Source: Bradyrhizobium canariense
GTDB lineage: Bacteria > Pseudomonadota > Alphaproteobacteria > Rhizobiales > Xanthobacteraceae
Assembly (NCBI RefSeq): GCF_019402665.1
Contig: NZ_VSST01000009.1
Span: forward strand, 99,353 to 163,352
Direction of reading: 5' to 3'
DNA: 64,000 bases
Below are positions 9,247 to 19,693 of the stretch, in pieces; the stretch's first letter is position 1, and the number at the start of each line of letters is the position of its first letter. The notes beneath the pieces are model-generated. The model was not told the DNA's origin and ran no database searches. It saw only the letters and a list, made by a program, of their open reading frames with translations. Both the position numbers and the translations under genes were made by a program.

Positions 9247-9273
9247 GGGGAGAGGATAACCGATTCCTCCGTC

Positions 9274-9405
9274 GTCGTCCTGGCGAAAGCCAGGACCCAT
9301 TACCCCAAGAGTTCGTTGGTGCACGAGCTAATAACCACCAGTCCTCGTCAAATTTTGGCCTGTGGCAATGGGTCCTGGATCTGCGCTTCGCTTGTCCAGG
9401 ACGAC
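9274..9405. repeat. Palindromic repeat upstream of trehalose-synthase-like gene
   Basis: About 130 bases beginning GTCGTCCTGGCGAAAGCC and ending CGCTTGTCCAGGACGAC. A close copy in the same orientation lies at 11207-11336, so the two bracket the GH13 gene. Confidence 0.7.
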
Positions 9406-9485
9406 AGTGGCGCGGAACCTCCCCTCCCCTACGCACTTATCACGCAGCCGCCGCACCTCGGCGGAACCACCGAGGCTGCGCGCGC

Positions 9486-11183
9486 ATGATCGACGATCTC
9501 TGGTACAAGAACGCCATCATCTATTGCCTGTCCGTCGGCACCTATATGGACGCCAACGGCGATGGCATCGGCGATTTCAAGGGCCTGTTGCGCCGGCTCG
9601 ATTATCTGCACGGCCTCGGCATCACCACGATCTGGCTGATGCCGTTCCAGACCTCGCCCGGCCGCGACGATGGCTACGATGTCGCCGACTACTACAGTGT
9701 CGATGCCCGCTACGGCACGCTCGGCGATTTCGTCGAGTTCACCCATGGCTGCAAACAGCGCGGCATTCGCGTCATCATCGATCTCGTCGTCAACCACACC
9801 TCCGACCAGCATCCCTGGTTCAAGGCGGCGCGGAGCGACAGGAATTCGCCCTATCGCGACTGGTATGTCTGGTCCGACAAGAAGCCGGCCAACGCCAATC
9901 AGGGCATGGTGTTTCCCGGCGTGCAGAAATCGACCTGGACGCGCGACAAGGAAGCCGGCGCCTGGTACTTCCACCGCTTCTACGATTTCCAGCCCGATCT
10001 CAACACCTCGAACCCACGTGTGCAGGCCGAGATCTTGAAGATCATGGGCTTCTGGATCCAGCTCGGGGTCTCGGGTTTTCGCATGGATGCCGTGCCTTTC
10101 GTCATCGCGACCAAAGGCGCCAAGGTGAAGAAACCGGCCGAGCAGTACGACATGCTGCGGACGTTTCGTGAATTCCTGCAATGGCGGCAGGGCGATGCCA
10201 TCATCCTCGCCGAGGCTAACGTGCTGCCAAAGACGGACATGGAATATTTCGGCCGCGATGCCGACCGCATGCATATGATGTTCAATTTCCAGGTCAACCA
10301 GCATCTGTTCTATGCGCTGGCCTCGTCCGATTCCCGCCCGCTGGGGAAAGCGCTAAAGGCGACCAGGCCGCGGCCCGCCTCGGCGCAATGGGGCCTGTTC
10401 CTGCGCAATCATGACGAGCTCGATCTCGGGCGATTGACCAAGGCGCAGCGCGACACCGTGTTCAAAAGCTTCGGTTCTGACAAGGACATGCAGCTCTACG
10501 ACCGCGGCATTCGCCGTCGCCTGGCACCGATGCTGGGTGGCGACCGCCGGCGGCTCGAGCTCGCCTACAGCCTGATGTGCACGCTGCCGGGGACGCCCGT
10601 GATCCGCTACGGCGACGAGATCGCGATGGGCGATGATCTGTCGCTGCCGGAACGCAATTGCGCGCGCACGCCGATGCAATGGTCGACCGAGCCGCATGGC
10701 GGCTTCACCACCAGCGACAAGCCGGCCTTGCCCGTCATCGACGAAGGACCGTACGGCTATCCGCACGTCAACGTCGCCAAGCAGCGGCGCGATCCCAACT
10801 CGATGCTGAACTGGACCGAGCGCATCGTCCGGATGCGCAAGGAGGTGCCGGAGATCGGCTGGGGCGATTTTTCGATCATCGCGACGCGCGATCCCGCCGT
10901 GTTCATCATGCGCTACGACTGGCGCAACAATTCCGTGCTGTTCGTGCATAATCTCGACGAGAAGCCGCGCGAGACTGCGTTCTCGGTGGGGCTGCCGGGC
11001 GAGGCCGGCGCGCACCTCATCAATCTGCTCGCGGAGGACCACAGCCACGCCGACAAGCGCGGCCAGCATCGCGTCGTGCTGGAGCCTTATGGGTATCGCT
11101 GGTATCGCGTCGGTGGATTGGATTATCTGTTGAAGAGGAGTGATATCGACAAGACGTTGCGGCGTAACAAGCATCCGGGATAG
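9486..11183 (+). CDS. GH13 alpha-amylase family enzyme, trehalose-synthase (TreS)-like
   Basis: Glycoside hydrolase family 13 protein, 565 aa, closest in feel to maltose alpha-glucosyltransferase/trehalose synthase (GH13_16), which interconverts maltose and trehalose. The opening DLWYKNAIIYCLSVGTYMDANGDGIGDF is typical. Catalytic residues visible are Asp201 (nucleophile, GFRMDAVPF), Glu243 (acid/base, LAEANVL) and Asp310 (RNHDELDL), with DLVVNHTSDQHP at about residue 99. There is no signal peptide, so it is cytosolic. It starts at ATG 9486. TreS function is an inference; a related glucosyltransferase is possible. Confidence 0.85.
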   Translation: MIDDLWYKNAIIYCLSVGTYMDANGDGIGDFKGLLRRLDYLHGLGITTIWLMPFQTSPGRDDGYDVADYYSVDARYGTLGDFVEFTHGCKQRGIRVIIDLVVNHTSDQHPWFKAARSDRNSPYRDWYVWSDKKPANANQGMVFPGVQKSTWTRDKEAGAWYFHRFYDFQPDLNTSNPRVQAEILKIMGFWIQLGVSGFRMDAVPFVIATKGAKVKKPAEQYDMLRTFREFLQWRQGDAIILAEANVLPKTDMEYFGRDADRMHMMFNFQVNQHLFYALASSDSRPLGKALKATRPRPASAQWGLFLRNHDELDLGRLTKAQRDTVFKSFGSDKDMQLYDRGIRRRLAPMLGGDRRRLELAYSLMCTLPGTPVIRYGDEIAMGDDLSLPERNCARTPMQWSTEPHGGFTTSDKPALPVIDEGPYGYPHVNVAKQRRDPNSMLNWTERIVRMRKEVPEIGWGDFSIIATRDPAVFIMRYDWRNNSVLFVHNLDEKPRETAFSVGLPGEAGAHLINLLAEDHSHADKRGQHRVVLEPYGYRWYRVGGLDYLLKRSDIDKTLRRNKHPG

Positions 11184-11206
11184 GAGGTGCGACCACACAC
11201 TCCGTT

Positions 11207-11336
11207 GTCGTCCTGGCGAAAGCCAGGACCCATTACCCCAATAGGTGATTGTCGTACGAAGTGATAACCACGATCTTCGCCAAACTACTCCTGGGGTAAT
11301 GGGTCCTGGATCTGCGCTTCGCTTGTCCAGGACGAC
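11207..11336. repeat. Palindromic repeat downstream of trehalose-synthase-like gene
   Basis: Second copy of the 9274-9405 element, same orientation and nearly identical arms with a divergent centre. It ends two bases before the stop codon of the convergent alpha-glucosidase. Confidence 0.7.
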
Positions 11337-11338
11337 GG

Positions 11339-12937
<1,599 letters not shown>

Positions 12938-13109
12938 GCGGGAAATCCATCCAAAAACTGCTTCTCGCGCGGGAGAACGCGGAACGAGCGCCCCGGTTCA
13001 AAACAGCAGGCGAATTGAGACCGCCGTGTGACGATGTCCGCGGCTGTTCCCGAGCCGCGGGGACAAATCTTTTGCTTGGCGGCATGGCAAAAATCGGCAT
13101 TGTGACACC

Positions 13110-13790
13110 ATGACAGAGCAAAACGAGACACAAGCCGAGGCAGGCGCGAAAGCGGGCGCGATCATCGTCCCCGTGACGCTGTTCGAGCAGAATTGCACCA
13201 TCATCTGGGACGAGCCTTCCAAGAAGGCCGTGGTGATCGATCCCGGCGGCGACGTGCCGAAGATCCTCGACGCCATCAAACAGACCGGCGTCACCGTGGA
13301 GAAGATCTGGCTGACCCACGGCCATATTGACCATGTCGGCGGCGCGGCCGATCTCCGCGACGCGCTGAAGGTGCCGATCGAGGGCCCGCATGTCGCGGAC
13401 AAATTCCTGCTCGACAACGTGGTCGAGAGCGGCGCGCGCTTCGGCATGACGGGGGTGCGCAATTTCGAGCCGGACCGCTGGCTCGACGAAGGCGACAGCG
13501 TGGCGATCGGCGATCTCCAGTTCGAGATCTATCATTGCCCCGGCCACTCGCCCGGCAGCGTGGTGTTCTTCAACAAGGATCTGCGTTTCGCCCATGTCGG
13601 CGACGTCCTGTTCGCGGGCTCGGTCGGTCGCACCGATCTGCCCGGCGGCAGTCACGCGACCCTGATCGACTCGATCAAGACCAAGCTGCTGCCGCCTGGC
13701 GACGATGTCGGCTTCATCTGCGGCCACGGCGCCGGCTCGAGCATCGGCCAGGAGCGGATGACCAATCCGTTCATCACCGGCGAGATGTAG
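13110..13790 (+). CDS. MBL-fold metallo-hydrolase (glyoxalase II-like)
   Basis: Zinc-dependent metallo-beta-lactamase-fold hydrolase, 226 aa, of the YcbL/glyoxalase II-like group that cleaves thioesters such as S-lactoylglutathione. The metal site THGHIDHVGG, the HCPGHSPGSVVF block, HVGDVLFAGSVGRTDLPGG and the final CGHGAG are all present and ordered as in the family. The exact substrate is not predictable. A palindromic repeat follows the stop codon within 10 bases. Confidence 0.88.
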   Translation: MTEQNETQAEAGAKAGAIIVPVTLFEQNCTIIWDEPSKKAVVIDPGGDVPKILDAIKQTGVTVEKIWLTHGHIDHVGGAADLRDALKVPIEGPHVADKFLLDNVVESGARFGMTGVRNFEPDRWLDEGDSVAIGDLQFEIYHCPGHSPGSVVFFNKDLRFAHVGDVLFAGSVGRTDLPGGSHATLIDSIKTKLLPPGDDVGFICGHGAGSSIGQERMTNPFITGEM

Positions 13791-13799
13791 CTTTTGTTT

Positions 13800-13848
13800 G
13801 AGCATGATCTGTTCGGAAAACCGCTTCACACTTTTCCGGATCATGCTC
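13800..13848. repeat. Palindromic repeat / possible transcription end
   Basis: GAGCATGATC...GATCATGCTC arms with GTTCGGAAAA/TTTTCCGG inner pairing, immediately downstream of the MBL gene. It could terminate that gene, and it touches the stop codon of the HxlR-like remnant. Confidence 0.6.
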
Positions 13849-13940
13849 TATTCCGCGGCGTCTGCGAACGCCGCGGGCTGGTTCAGGTTGCGGTCGCCCC
13901 ATTCGCGGATCGCAGCGACGACGGGCACAAAACTCTTGCC
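13848..13940 (-). pseudogene. 3' remnant of an HxlR-type regulator gene (putative)
   Basis: On the minus strand, directly before a TAG at 13848-13850, thirty codons read GKSFVPVVAAIREWGDRN followed by LNQPAAFADAAE. The piece resembles the dimerisation C-terminus of HxlR-family winged-helix regulators ('G..L.PVL.AL..WG.R'). In the same frame a TAA sits directly upstream and no start precedes it, so only the tail survives, squeezed between the repeat and the esterase stop at 13962. This is family recognition by eye and needs a search. Confidence 0.45.
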
Positions 13941-13961
13941 TTATCGGCGCGACGGCCTGAG

Positions 13962-15128
13962 TTACTTCATCAATCCCGCGGCCGTGAGCGCGCGCGTGAT
14001 GATCTGGCCGAGATCGAAGCCGCGGGCCTCCTCGCGCTTCGGCTCGGCCGTCTCTTCGGCGACCGCGGCGCGGATCGAGCGTGCCAGATGCGGCGCGGGC
14101 GAGCGGGCCGGCGTCGGCTTTGGTTCGGCCTTCTTCGCCGCGTCGGGAATCCAGCCGGTGAGGCCGAAGAATTTGGCGATGTGATAGGACGAGGAGATGC
14201 CGGCCTCGATCAGGAACGCGCCTTCCACGCCATAGCGCTGGTCGTTGTCGGCAAGGCCGAGCGGCGTGCCGTGGGCCATGTCGGTGATGGCGTAGGACTC
14301 GACGAGGGTCTCGCCGTCCTTGTTCCACCAGGCCTGGCGCGGATAGCCGTCGATGTTGGTTTCTGCCATCGGCGCGTCAGGCAGATCGTGCAGGTCGAGC
14401 CATTGCTTGACGATCTCGTTGGCATTGCCGGGATTGACGGTGCGATCGGCGCTGCCGTGCCACACCGAGATCCTGGGCCAGGGCCCGCGATGATTCGAGG
14501 CCCGCCGCACCAGATCGCCAAGTTCGCGCGCCGGCCGCTCCGGGGAATGAAACATGCCGTCGAGCGCCTCGCGCAGATTCGTCGCAATGCCGTAGGGAAG
14601 TCCCGCGATGACCGCCCCGGCCGCGAAGACTTCAGGGTAGGTCGCGAGCATCACCGATGTCATGCCGCCGCCGGCCGACAGGCCCGTGATGAAGATGCGC
14701 TTGGGATCGACGCGATGCGTTTCGATCATGTGCGCGATCATCTCGCGAATCGAGCACGCCTCGCCGCTGTCCCGTGCCGTGTCTTCCGGATTGAACCAGT
14801 TGAAGCAGGTGTTGCTGTTGTTGATGCGCTGCTGCTCGGGCATCAACAGCGCGAAGCCGTAGTGCTCGGCGAGCGTCGACCATCCGGCACCGAGGTCGTA
14901 GCTTGCCGCCGTCTGGCCGCAGCCGTGCAGCACGACGACGAGCGCGCGCGGCTTCTGCAGTTGCGGCGGCACGAACGCGAACAGGCGCAGATTGCCGGCA
15001 TTGTCACCGAAGCCCGTAACCTCCTGCAACGGACTGGAGGCATCGGCGCTCCGGCCAAAGTCGGCGAAGCGCAATCCGTCCAGCTTTGGCAGACGTCTCA
15101 AGAGGTCGACATTTCTGGTTAACGACAC
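13962..15128 (-). CDS. PHB depolymerase family esterase
   Basis: Alpha/beta hydrolase of the esterase_PHB family, 388 aa. The oxyanion region LVVVLHGCGQTAASYD, nucleophile box FITGLSAGGGMTSVM, ISVWHGSADRTVNPGN (Asp) and AITDMAHGTPLG (His) are present. Members act on PHB oligomers, feruloyl esters or related substrates; no clear signal peptide is visible, so an intracellular role is plausible. A GTG at 15128 was chosen because AGGAG precedes it by 6 bases; the longer frame from 15155 lacks a site. The Ala/Pro-rich tail is low complexity. Confidence 0.85.
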   Translation of the reverse strand: MSLTRNVDLLRRLPKLDGLRFADFGRSADASSPLQEVTGFGDNAGNLRLFAFVPPQLQKPRALVVVLHGCGQTAASYDLGAGWSTLAEHYGFALLMPEQQRINNSNTCFNWFNPEDTARDSGEACSIREMIAHMIETHRVDPKRIFITGLSAGGGMTSVMLATYPEVFAAGAVIAGLPYGIATNLREALDGMFHSPERPARELGDLVRRASNHRGPWPRISVWHGSADRTVNPGNANEIVKQWLDLHDLPDAPMAETNIDGYPRQAWWNKDGETLVESYAITDMAHGTPLGLADNDQRYGVEGAFLIEAGISSSYHIAKFFGLTGWIPDAAKKAEPKPTPARSPAPHLARSIRAAVAEETAEPKREEARGFDLGQIITRALTAAGLMK

Positions 15129-15269
15129 GGCAGCTCCTGGCAGGCGACGTCCCAACGTCCACCCAAACCAAATAGTTGCTGCAGCGCAAAATAAAAAGAC
15201 CGTGTGCTGTCAATGACGAGTAAATCGCGGGAAAACCTGCAGAAATCCGCACGTATTAACCGCAATGCC

Positions 15270-16682
15270 TCAACTTCGTGCAGATCCACGGCGCATCCAC
15301 GCCAGGAATGCGGCGCAGATCATGATTAACGTCACAAACAGCGCGAGCGAGACGAGAAATCCTGCGCGCGCTGATTGCACGGCTTCGACGGCGAAGAACA
15401 CCGCGCCGATTGCGGCCACTCCGGCCGCATTTCCAATCTGCGCCGTGGTGCCGTAAATGCCGGAGGCAGAACCTGCGGCCACGGGCTTCACCGTCGAGAG
15501 CACCGCGCCGGAGAGCGGCGCCATCACCAGCCCCTGACCGTAGCCGAACACGATCATGGTGAGCGCGAGCAGGAGCGCGGACGGCGCATCGACAGAGAAC
15601 GCGACAAGCGCAAGCGCCGCGAGGCCCGCGATCTGAAGCGCGCAACCTTCGATCAAGACCCTGGTGCCGCGATGGCGCGCCCGTGGGCCGCTATGGCGCG
15701 AGGCCACGACGAAAGCGAGCGCGAGCGGAATGAAGGCTATGCCGGCCGCGAGCGGCGGGATTTTCAGCCCTCGCTGCATGAACAGCGTCATGACCAGATA
15801 GAACGAGAGATTGGCGAAGAAGAAAAAGAACGCGGCGCCGAGACCGCGCAGGAAAGCGGCGTCCGCCAGCAGGGAGAGATCAATCAGCGGCATGCCGCCG
15901 GCGCGTGCCACCGCATGCTCCAGTTTCGGGAACGCCAGGAGGATCACGGCGCCGATCGCCATCACCAGCCACAACCACGGTGCCCAGCCGACATCGTGAC
16001 CGAGCAGCAGCGGACCGATCATGCACAGCAATCCGGCAAACAGGACGATGCTGCCCGTGATATCCAGCCGCGTGCCGGCGCGGTGCGGCACTGAGGGCAT
16101 GATGCGCCAAGCCGCCACCGCGATGACGAGACCGCACGGCACATTGACGAAGAACACCGAGCGCCAGCCGGTGCCGGCGAGATCAATCGTGACCAGGAGA
16201 CCGCCGAGCAGAAAGCCCGCGGCACCCGCGAGCCCCAGCACGATGCCGTAGATGGCGAAGGCGCGGCTGCGCTGTTCATCGGTGAACAGGAGATGCAGCG
16301 TTGCCAGTACCTGCGGCACCATCAGCGCGGCGGAGGCACCCTGCGTCAACCGCGCCACGATCAACTCCGCACCGGATCGCGCCAGTCCGCACCACAGCGA
16401 CGTCAGGGTGAAGCCGAGCAGGCCAGCCAGGAACACGTTCCTGGTGCCGTGAATGTCGCCAAGCCGGCCGCCGGTGACGACCAGCGTGGCATAGGCGATC
16501 AGGTAGATCGCGATGACGGATTCGATCTGCGCCGGCGACGCCTTCAACTCGACCGCGATGGTCGGAATGGCGACGTTGACCACGAAGGCATCGACGCCGA
16601 ACATGAACTGGGCGGCCACGACGATCGCCAGCACCCACCAGCGACGGGACGTATCGACCTGCTTTGTGACGGTTTGGTGCAT
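15270..16682 (-). CDS. MFS transporter (drug:H+ antiporter-like)
   Basis: Inner-membrane major facilitator of the DHA2/EmrB-like group, 470 aa, with about 13-14 hydrophobic segments. After the first helix (VLAIVVAAQFMFGVDAFVVNVAIP) comes the loop GGRLGDIHGTRNVFLAG, the motif A equivalent, then LTQGASAALMVPQVLA. ATG 16682 (MHQTVTKQVD) was chosen with GAAGGG upstream; the open frame to 16919 is an artefact overlapping the next promoter. It is divergent from the flavin monooxygenase, so a shared regulatory gap of about 235 bases is likely. Confidence 0.88.
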   Translation of the reverse strand: MHQTVTKQVDTSRRWWVLAIVVAAQFMFGVDAFVVNVAIPTIAVELKASPAQIESVIAIYLIAYATLVVTGGRLGDIHGTRNVFLAGLLGFTLTSLWCGLARSGAELIVARLTQGASAALMVPQVLATLHLLFTDEQRSRAFAIYGIVLGLAGAAGFLLGGLLVTIDLAGTGWRSVFFVNVPCGLVIAVAAWRIMPSVPHRAGTRLDITGSIVLFAGLLCMIGPLLLGHDVGWAPWLWLVMAIGAVILLAFPKLEHAVARAGGMPLIDLSLLADAAFLRGLGAAFFFFFANLSFYLVMTLFMQRGLKIPPLAAGIAFIPLALAFVVASRHSGPRARHRGTRVLIEGCALQIAGLAALALVAFSVDAPSALLLALTMIVFGYGQGLVMAPLSGAVLSTVKPVAAGSASGIYGTTAQIGNAAGVAAIGAVFFAVEAVQSARAGFLVSLALFVTLIMICAAFLAWMRRGSARS

Positions 16683-16917
16683 CGGCGCGCGACCCTTCGG
16701 ATGTCCTTGCCGATCATCGCAGGCCCAATGCGGCGCCGCGATTACCTCGAAGGTAGGATCCTCGCGCGCTCCGCCTCTCTCCGCGTGCCCGCGAGAGGGA
16801 GACGACACATGCATGGCTGCATTCCGCCGTGCGGGACATCGCGCGATTGCGTTCGCTGCCTCCAGCACGTAGCTTCGCGCCACAAACAAACAAAAAATGT
16901 AAGCTGGAGAGAACGCC

Positions 16918-18153
16918 ATGGCGCGCCTGAAGTTCGGAGCCTTCCTTGCCCCGCATCATCCGATCGGGGAGCATCCGATGCTCCAGTTCCGGCGCGATCT
17001 CGATCTGGTCGAGCAGCTCGATGCACTCGGCTATGACGAGTTCTGGTGCGGCGAGCATCATTCCTCCGGCTGGGAAATGATCGCCTCGCCGGAGATGTTC
17101 CTGGCTGCGGCCGGCGAGCGCACCAAGCGGATCAAACTCGGCACCGGCGTGGTGTCGCTGCCCTATCACCATCCCTACAACGTCGCGCAGCGCATGGTGC
17201 AGCTCGACCACATGACCGGCGGCCGCGCCATCTTCGGCTCCGGCCCCGGCGCGCTCGCCTCCGACGCGCATACGCTCGGCATCGATCCGATGACGCAGCG
17301 CGACCGCCAGGACGAGGCGATCGGCGTGATCCGCCGCCTCTTCAATGGCGAGCGCGTCACGGCGAAGAGCGACTGGTTCACCATGAACGACGCCGCGCTG
17401 CAGCTCCTGCCGCTGCAGGAAGAGATGCCGTTTGTGGTGGCCTCGCAGATCTCGCCCTCTGGCATGACGCTCGCCGGCAAATATGGCATCGGCATCATCT
17501 CGCTTGGTTCGATGACGACGCAGGGGCTGATGTCGCTGCAGCAGCAATGGCAGTTCGCCGAGGACGCGGCGAAAAAGCACGGCACCAAAGTCGATCGTGC
17601 GAACTGGCGCGTGCTGCTGACCTGGCACATCGCCGAGACCCGCGAGCAGGCGCGTCGCGAGGCCGGCGCCGGGCTGATGCGCTGGCACAACGAATATAAT
17701 GTCGGCACGCTGCAGCGGCCGGGTCTGACGGCGTTCGCCTCACCCGACGAGGCCGTGGACAAGACCGCGTTCGTCGATGGCGCGGCCTCCGTCATCGGCA
17801 CGCCCGACGACCTCGTCAAGATGATCAAGAACGTGATGCAGGTCTCCGGCGGCGTCGGCGCCGTCATCGGCTTCGTGCACGACTGGGCCAATCCGGAGAA
17901 CACGCGCCGGAGCTGGGACCTTGTCGCGCGCTATGTCGTGCCCGAGATCAACGGCTACATCGACGGCTTGCGCAAGTCGCAAAAATTCGTGATCGAGAAC
18001 CGCGCGATCTTCGAGCGTGCGGGACAGGCCGTGATGGCCAAGATCATGGAAAACGAGAAGGCCGCCGAGGCTTTGAAGGTGACCGGCGCGGGCCGCGTTG
18101 CGATTCCGGCCGTCAATGCCCCGGATTTGCAGAAGGAAGCGGCGAAGCGGTAA
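16918..18153 (+). CDS. LLM-class flavin-dependent monooxygenase
   Basis: Luciferase-like (F420/FMN) oxidoreductase, 411 aa, of the group often named limonene-1,2-monooxygenase-like. It begins MARLKFGAFLAPHHPIGEHP and carries GYDEFWCGEHHSSGWEM, KLGTGVVSLPYHHPYNVAQR and GRAIFGSGPGALASDA, the TIM-barrel strands that bind reduced FMN. The ribosome site is GCTGGAGAG. The gap to the P450 gene is only 64 bases, so the two may be co-transcribed. The substrate is unknown. Confidence 0.88.
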   Translation: MARLKFGAFLAPHHPIGEHPMLQFRRDLDLVEQLDALGYDEFWCGEHHSSGWEMIASPEMFLAAAGERTKRIKLGTGVVSLPYHHPYNVAQRMVQLDHMTGGRAIFGSGPGALASDAHTLGIDPMTQRDRQDEAIGVIRRLFNGERVTAKSDWFTMNDAALQLLPLQEEMPFVVASQISPSGMTLAGKYGIGIISLGSMTTQGLMSLQQQWQFAEDAAKKHGTKVDRANWRVLLTWHIAETREQARREAGAGLMRWHNEYNVGTLQRPGLTAFASPDEAVDKTAFVDGAASVIGTPDDLVKMIKNVMQVSGGVGAVIGFVHDWANPENTRRSWDLVARYVVPEINGYIDGLRKSQKFVIENRAIFERAGQAVMAKIMENEKAAEALKVTGAGRVAIPAVNAPDLQKEAAKR

Positions 18154-18217
18154 GCGCGGAATCATCGTCACCGAATTGTGCTATGTTGGCCGGGTCCAGC
18201 CAACCGGAGCAATCGTC

Positions 18218-19594
18218 ATGTCGATGCAGAATGTGGCCGCCCCTGCGCTCGGCTTCACTCCGCCCAGGCGCAACGAGCTGACACATATCCCCGGCGACGA
18301 AGGCTGGCCGATCATCGGCAAGACCTTTCAGGTCCTCGCCGACCCCAAGGGGCACATCGAGGCGAACGGCGCCAAATACGGCCTGATCTATCGCACGCAT
18401 TTCTTCGGCGAGACCAATGTCGTGCTGCTCGGCCCCGAGGCCAACGAGCTCGTGCTGTTCGACCAGCAAAAGCTGTTCTCCTCGACCCATGGCTGGAACA
18501 AGGTGCTCGGCCTGTTGTTCCCGCGCGGATTGATGCTGCTGGATTTCGAGGAGCACCGGCTGCATCGCAAGGCGCTGTCGGTCGCGTTCAAGTCCGGCCC
18601 GATGAAGTCGTATCTGAGCGATCTCGACCGCGGCATCGCCGCCCGCGTCACGCAGTGGAAGGCGAAACCCGGCGAGATGCAGCTTTATCCGGCGATGAAG
18701 CAGCTCACGCTCGATCTCGCCGCCGCATCCTTTCTCGGCGCCGATATCGGGCCGGAGGTCGACGAGATCAACCGCGCCTTCGTCGATATGGTCGCCGCGG
18801 CCGTCGCCCCGATCCGCCGACCGCTGCCCGGCACGCAGATGGCGGCCGGCGTCAGGGGGCGCAAGCGCATCGTCGCTTATTTCCGCGAGCAGATTCCGCT
18901 GCGACGCGGCAATCACGGCGGCGATGACCTGTTCTCGCAGCTCTGCCGCGCAACCCACGAGGACGGCGCCCTGCTCTCGGAACAGGACATCATCGACCAC
19001 ATGAGCTTTCTGATGATGGCGGCGCACGACACGCTGACCTCGTCGCTGACGTCGTTCATCGGCGAGCTCGCGGCAAATCCCGGCTGGCAGGACAAGCTTC
19101 GCGCGGAAGTCATGGCACTGGGGCTCGCCCCTGACGCGCCGAGCAGTTTCGACGATCTCGAAAAGATGCCGCTGTCAGAGATGGCGTTCAAGGAAGCGCT
19201 GCGGATCAAGCCGCCGGTGCCCTCGATGCCGCGCCGCGCCATGCGCGATTTCACCTTCAAGGGTTTTTCGATTCCCGCCGGCACCGCGATCGGCGTCAAT
19301 CCGCTCTACACGCACCACATGAAGGACATCTGGCCGGAGCCGGACCGCTTCGATCCGCTGCGTTTCACCGAGGAGGCCCAGCGCAACCGCCACCGCTTCG
19401 CCTGGGTGCCGTTCGGCGGCGGCGCGCATATGTGCCTCGGCCTGCACTTCGCCTACATGCAGGCCAAATGCTTCGCGCGGCACTTCTTGCAGAACATCGA
19501 GGTATCGCTGGAGCCCGGCTACAAGCCGGACTGGCAGATGTGGCCGATCCCGAAGCCGCGCGACGGATTGCGGGTGCGGGTGAAGGCGGTGTGA
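18218..19594 (+). CDS. Cytochrome P450
   Basis: Soluble P450 monooxygenase, 458 aa. It has the I-helix MSFLMMAAHDTLTSS, the ExxR motif (KEALRIKPP) and the haem-cysteine loop FGGGAHMCLGLHFA. The start at ATG 18218 (MSMQNVAAPALGF) follows CCGGAG; the longer frame from 18098 overlaps the preceding gene. Downstream of a flavin monooxygenase and near an SDR and an MFS pump, it fits an oxidative pathway for a terpenoid, steroid or xenobiotic, but no substrate can be assigned. Confidence 0.93.
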   Translation: MSMQNVAAPALGFTPPRRNELTHIPGDEGWPIIGKTFQVLADPKGHIEANGAKYGLIYRTHFFGETNVVLLGPEANELVLFDQQKLFSSTHGWNKVLGLLFPRGLMLLDFEEHRLHRKALSVAFKSGPMKSYLSDLDRGIAARVTQWKAKPGEMQLYPAMKQLTLDLAAASFLGADIGPEVDEINRAFVDMVAAAVAPIRRPLPGTQMAAGVRGRKRIVAYFREQIPLRRGNHGGDDLFSQLCRATHEDGALLSEQDIIDHMSFLMMAAHDTLTSSLTSFIGELAANPGWQDKLRAEVMALGLAPDAPSSFDDLEKMPLSEMAFKEALRIKPPVPSMPRRAMRDFTFKGFSIPAGTAIGVNPLYTHHMKDIWPEPDRFDPLRFTEEAQRNRHRFAWVPFGGGAHMCLGLHFAYMQAKCFARHFLQNIEVSLEPGYKPDWQMWPIPKPRDGLRVRVKAV

Positions 19595-19604
19595 GCATTG
19601 CAGC

Positions 19605-19690
19605 CGTCATTGCGAGCGAAGCGAAGCAATCCAGACTGCGTCCGCGGAAGCAGCCTGGATTGCTTCGTCGCTTCGCTCCTCGCAATGACG
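19605..19690. repeat. Palindromic repeat between convergent P450 and SDR genes
   Basis: The left arm CGTCATTGCGAGCGAAGCG pairs with the right arm CGCTTCGCTCCTCGCAATGACG. It is related to the element at 43618-43703. It probably serves as a transcription boundary. Confidence 0.65.
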
Positions 19691-19693
19691 AAA

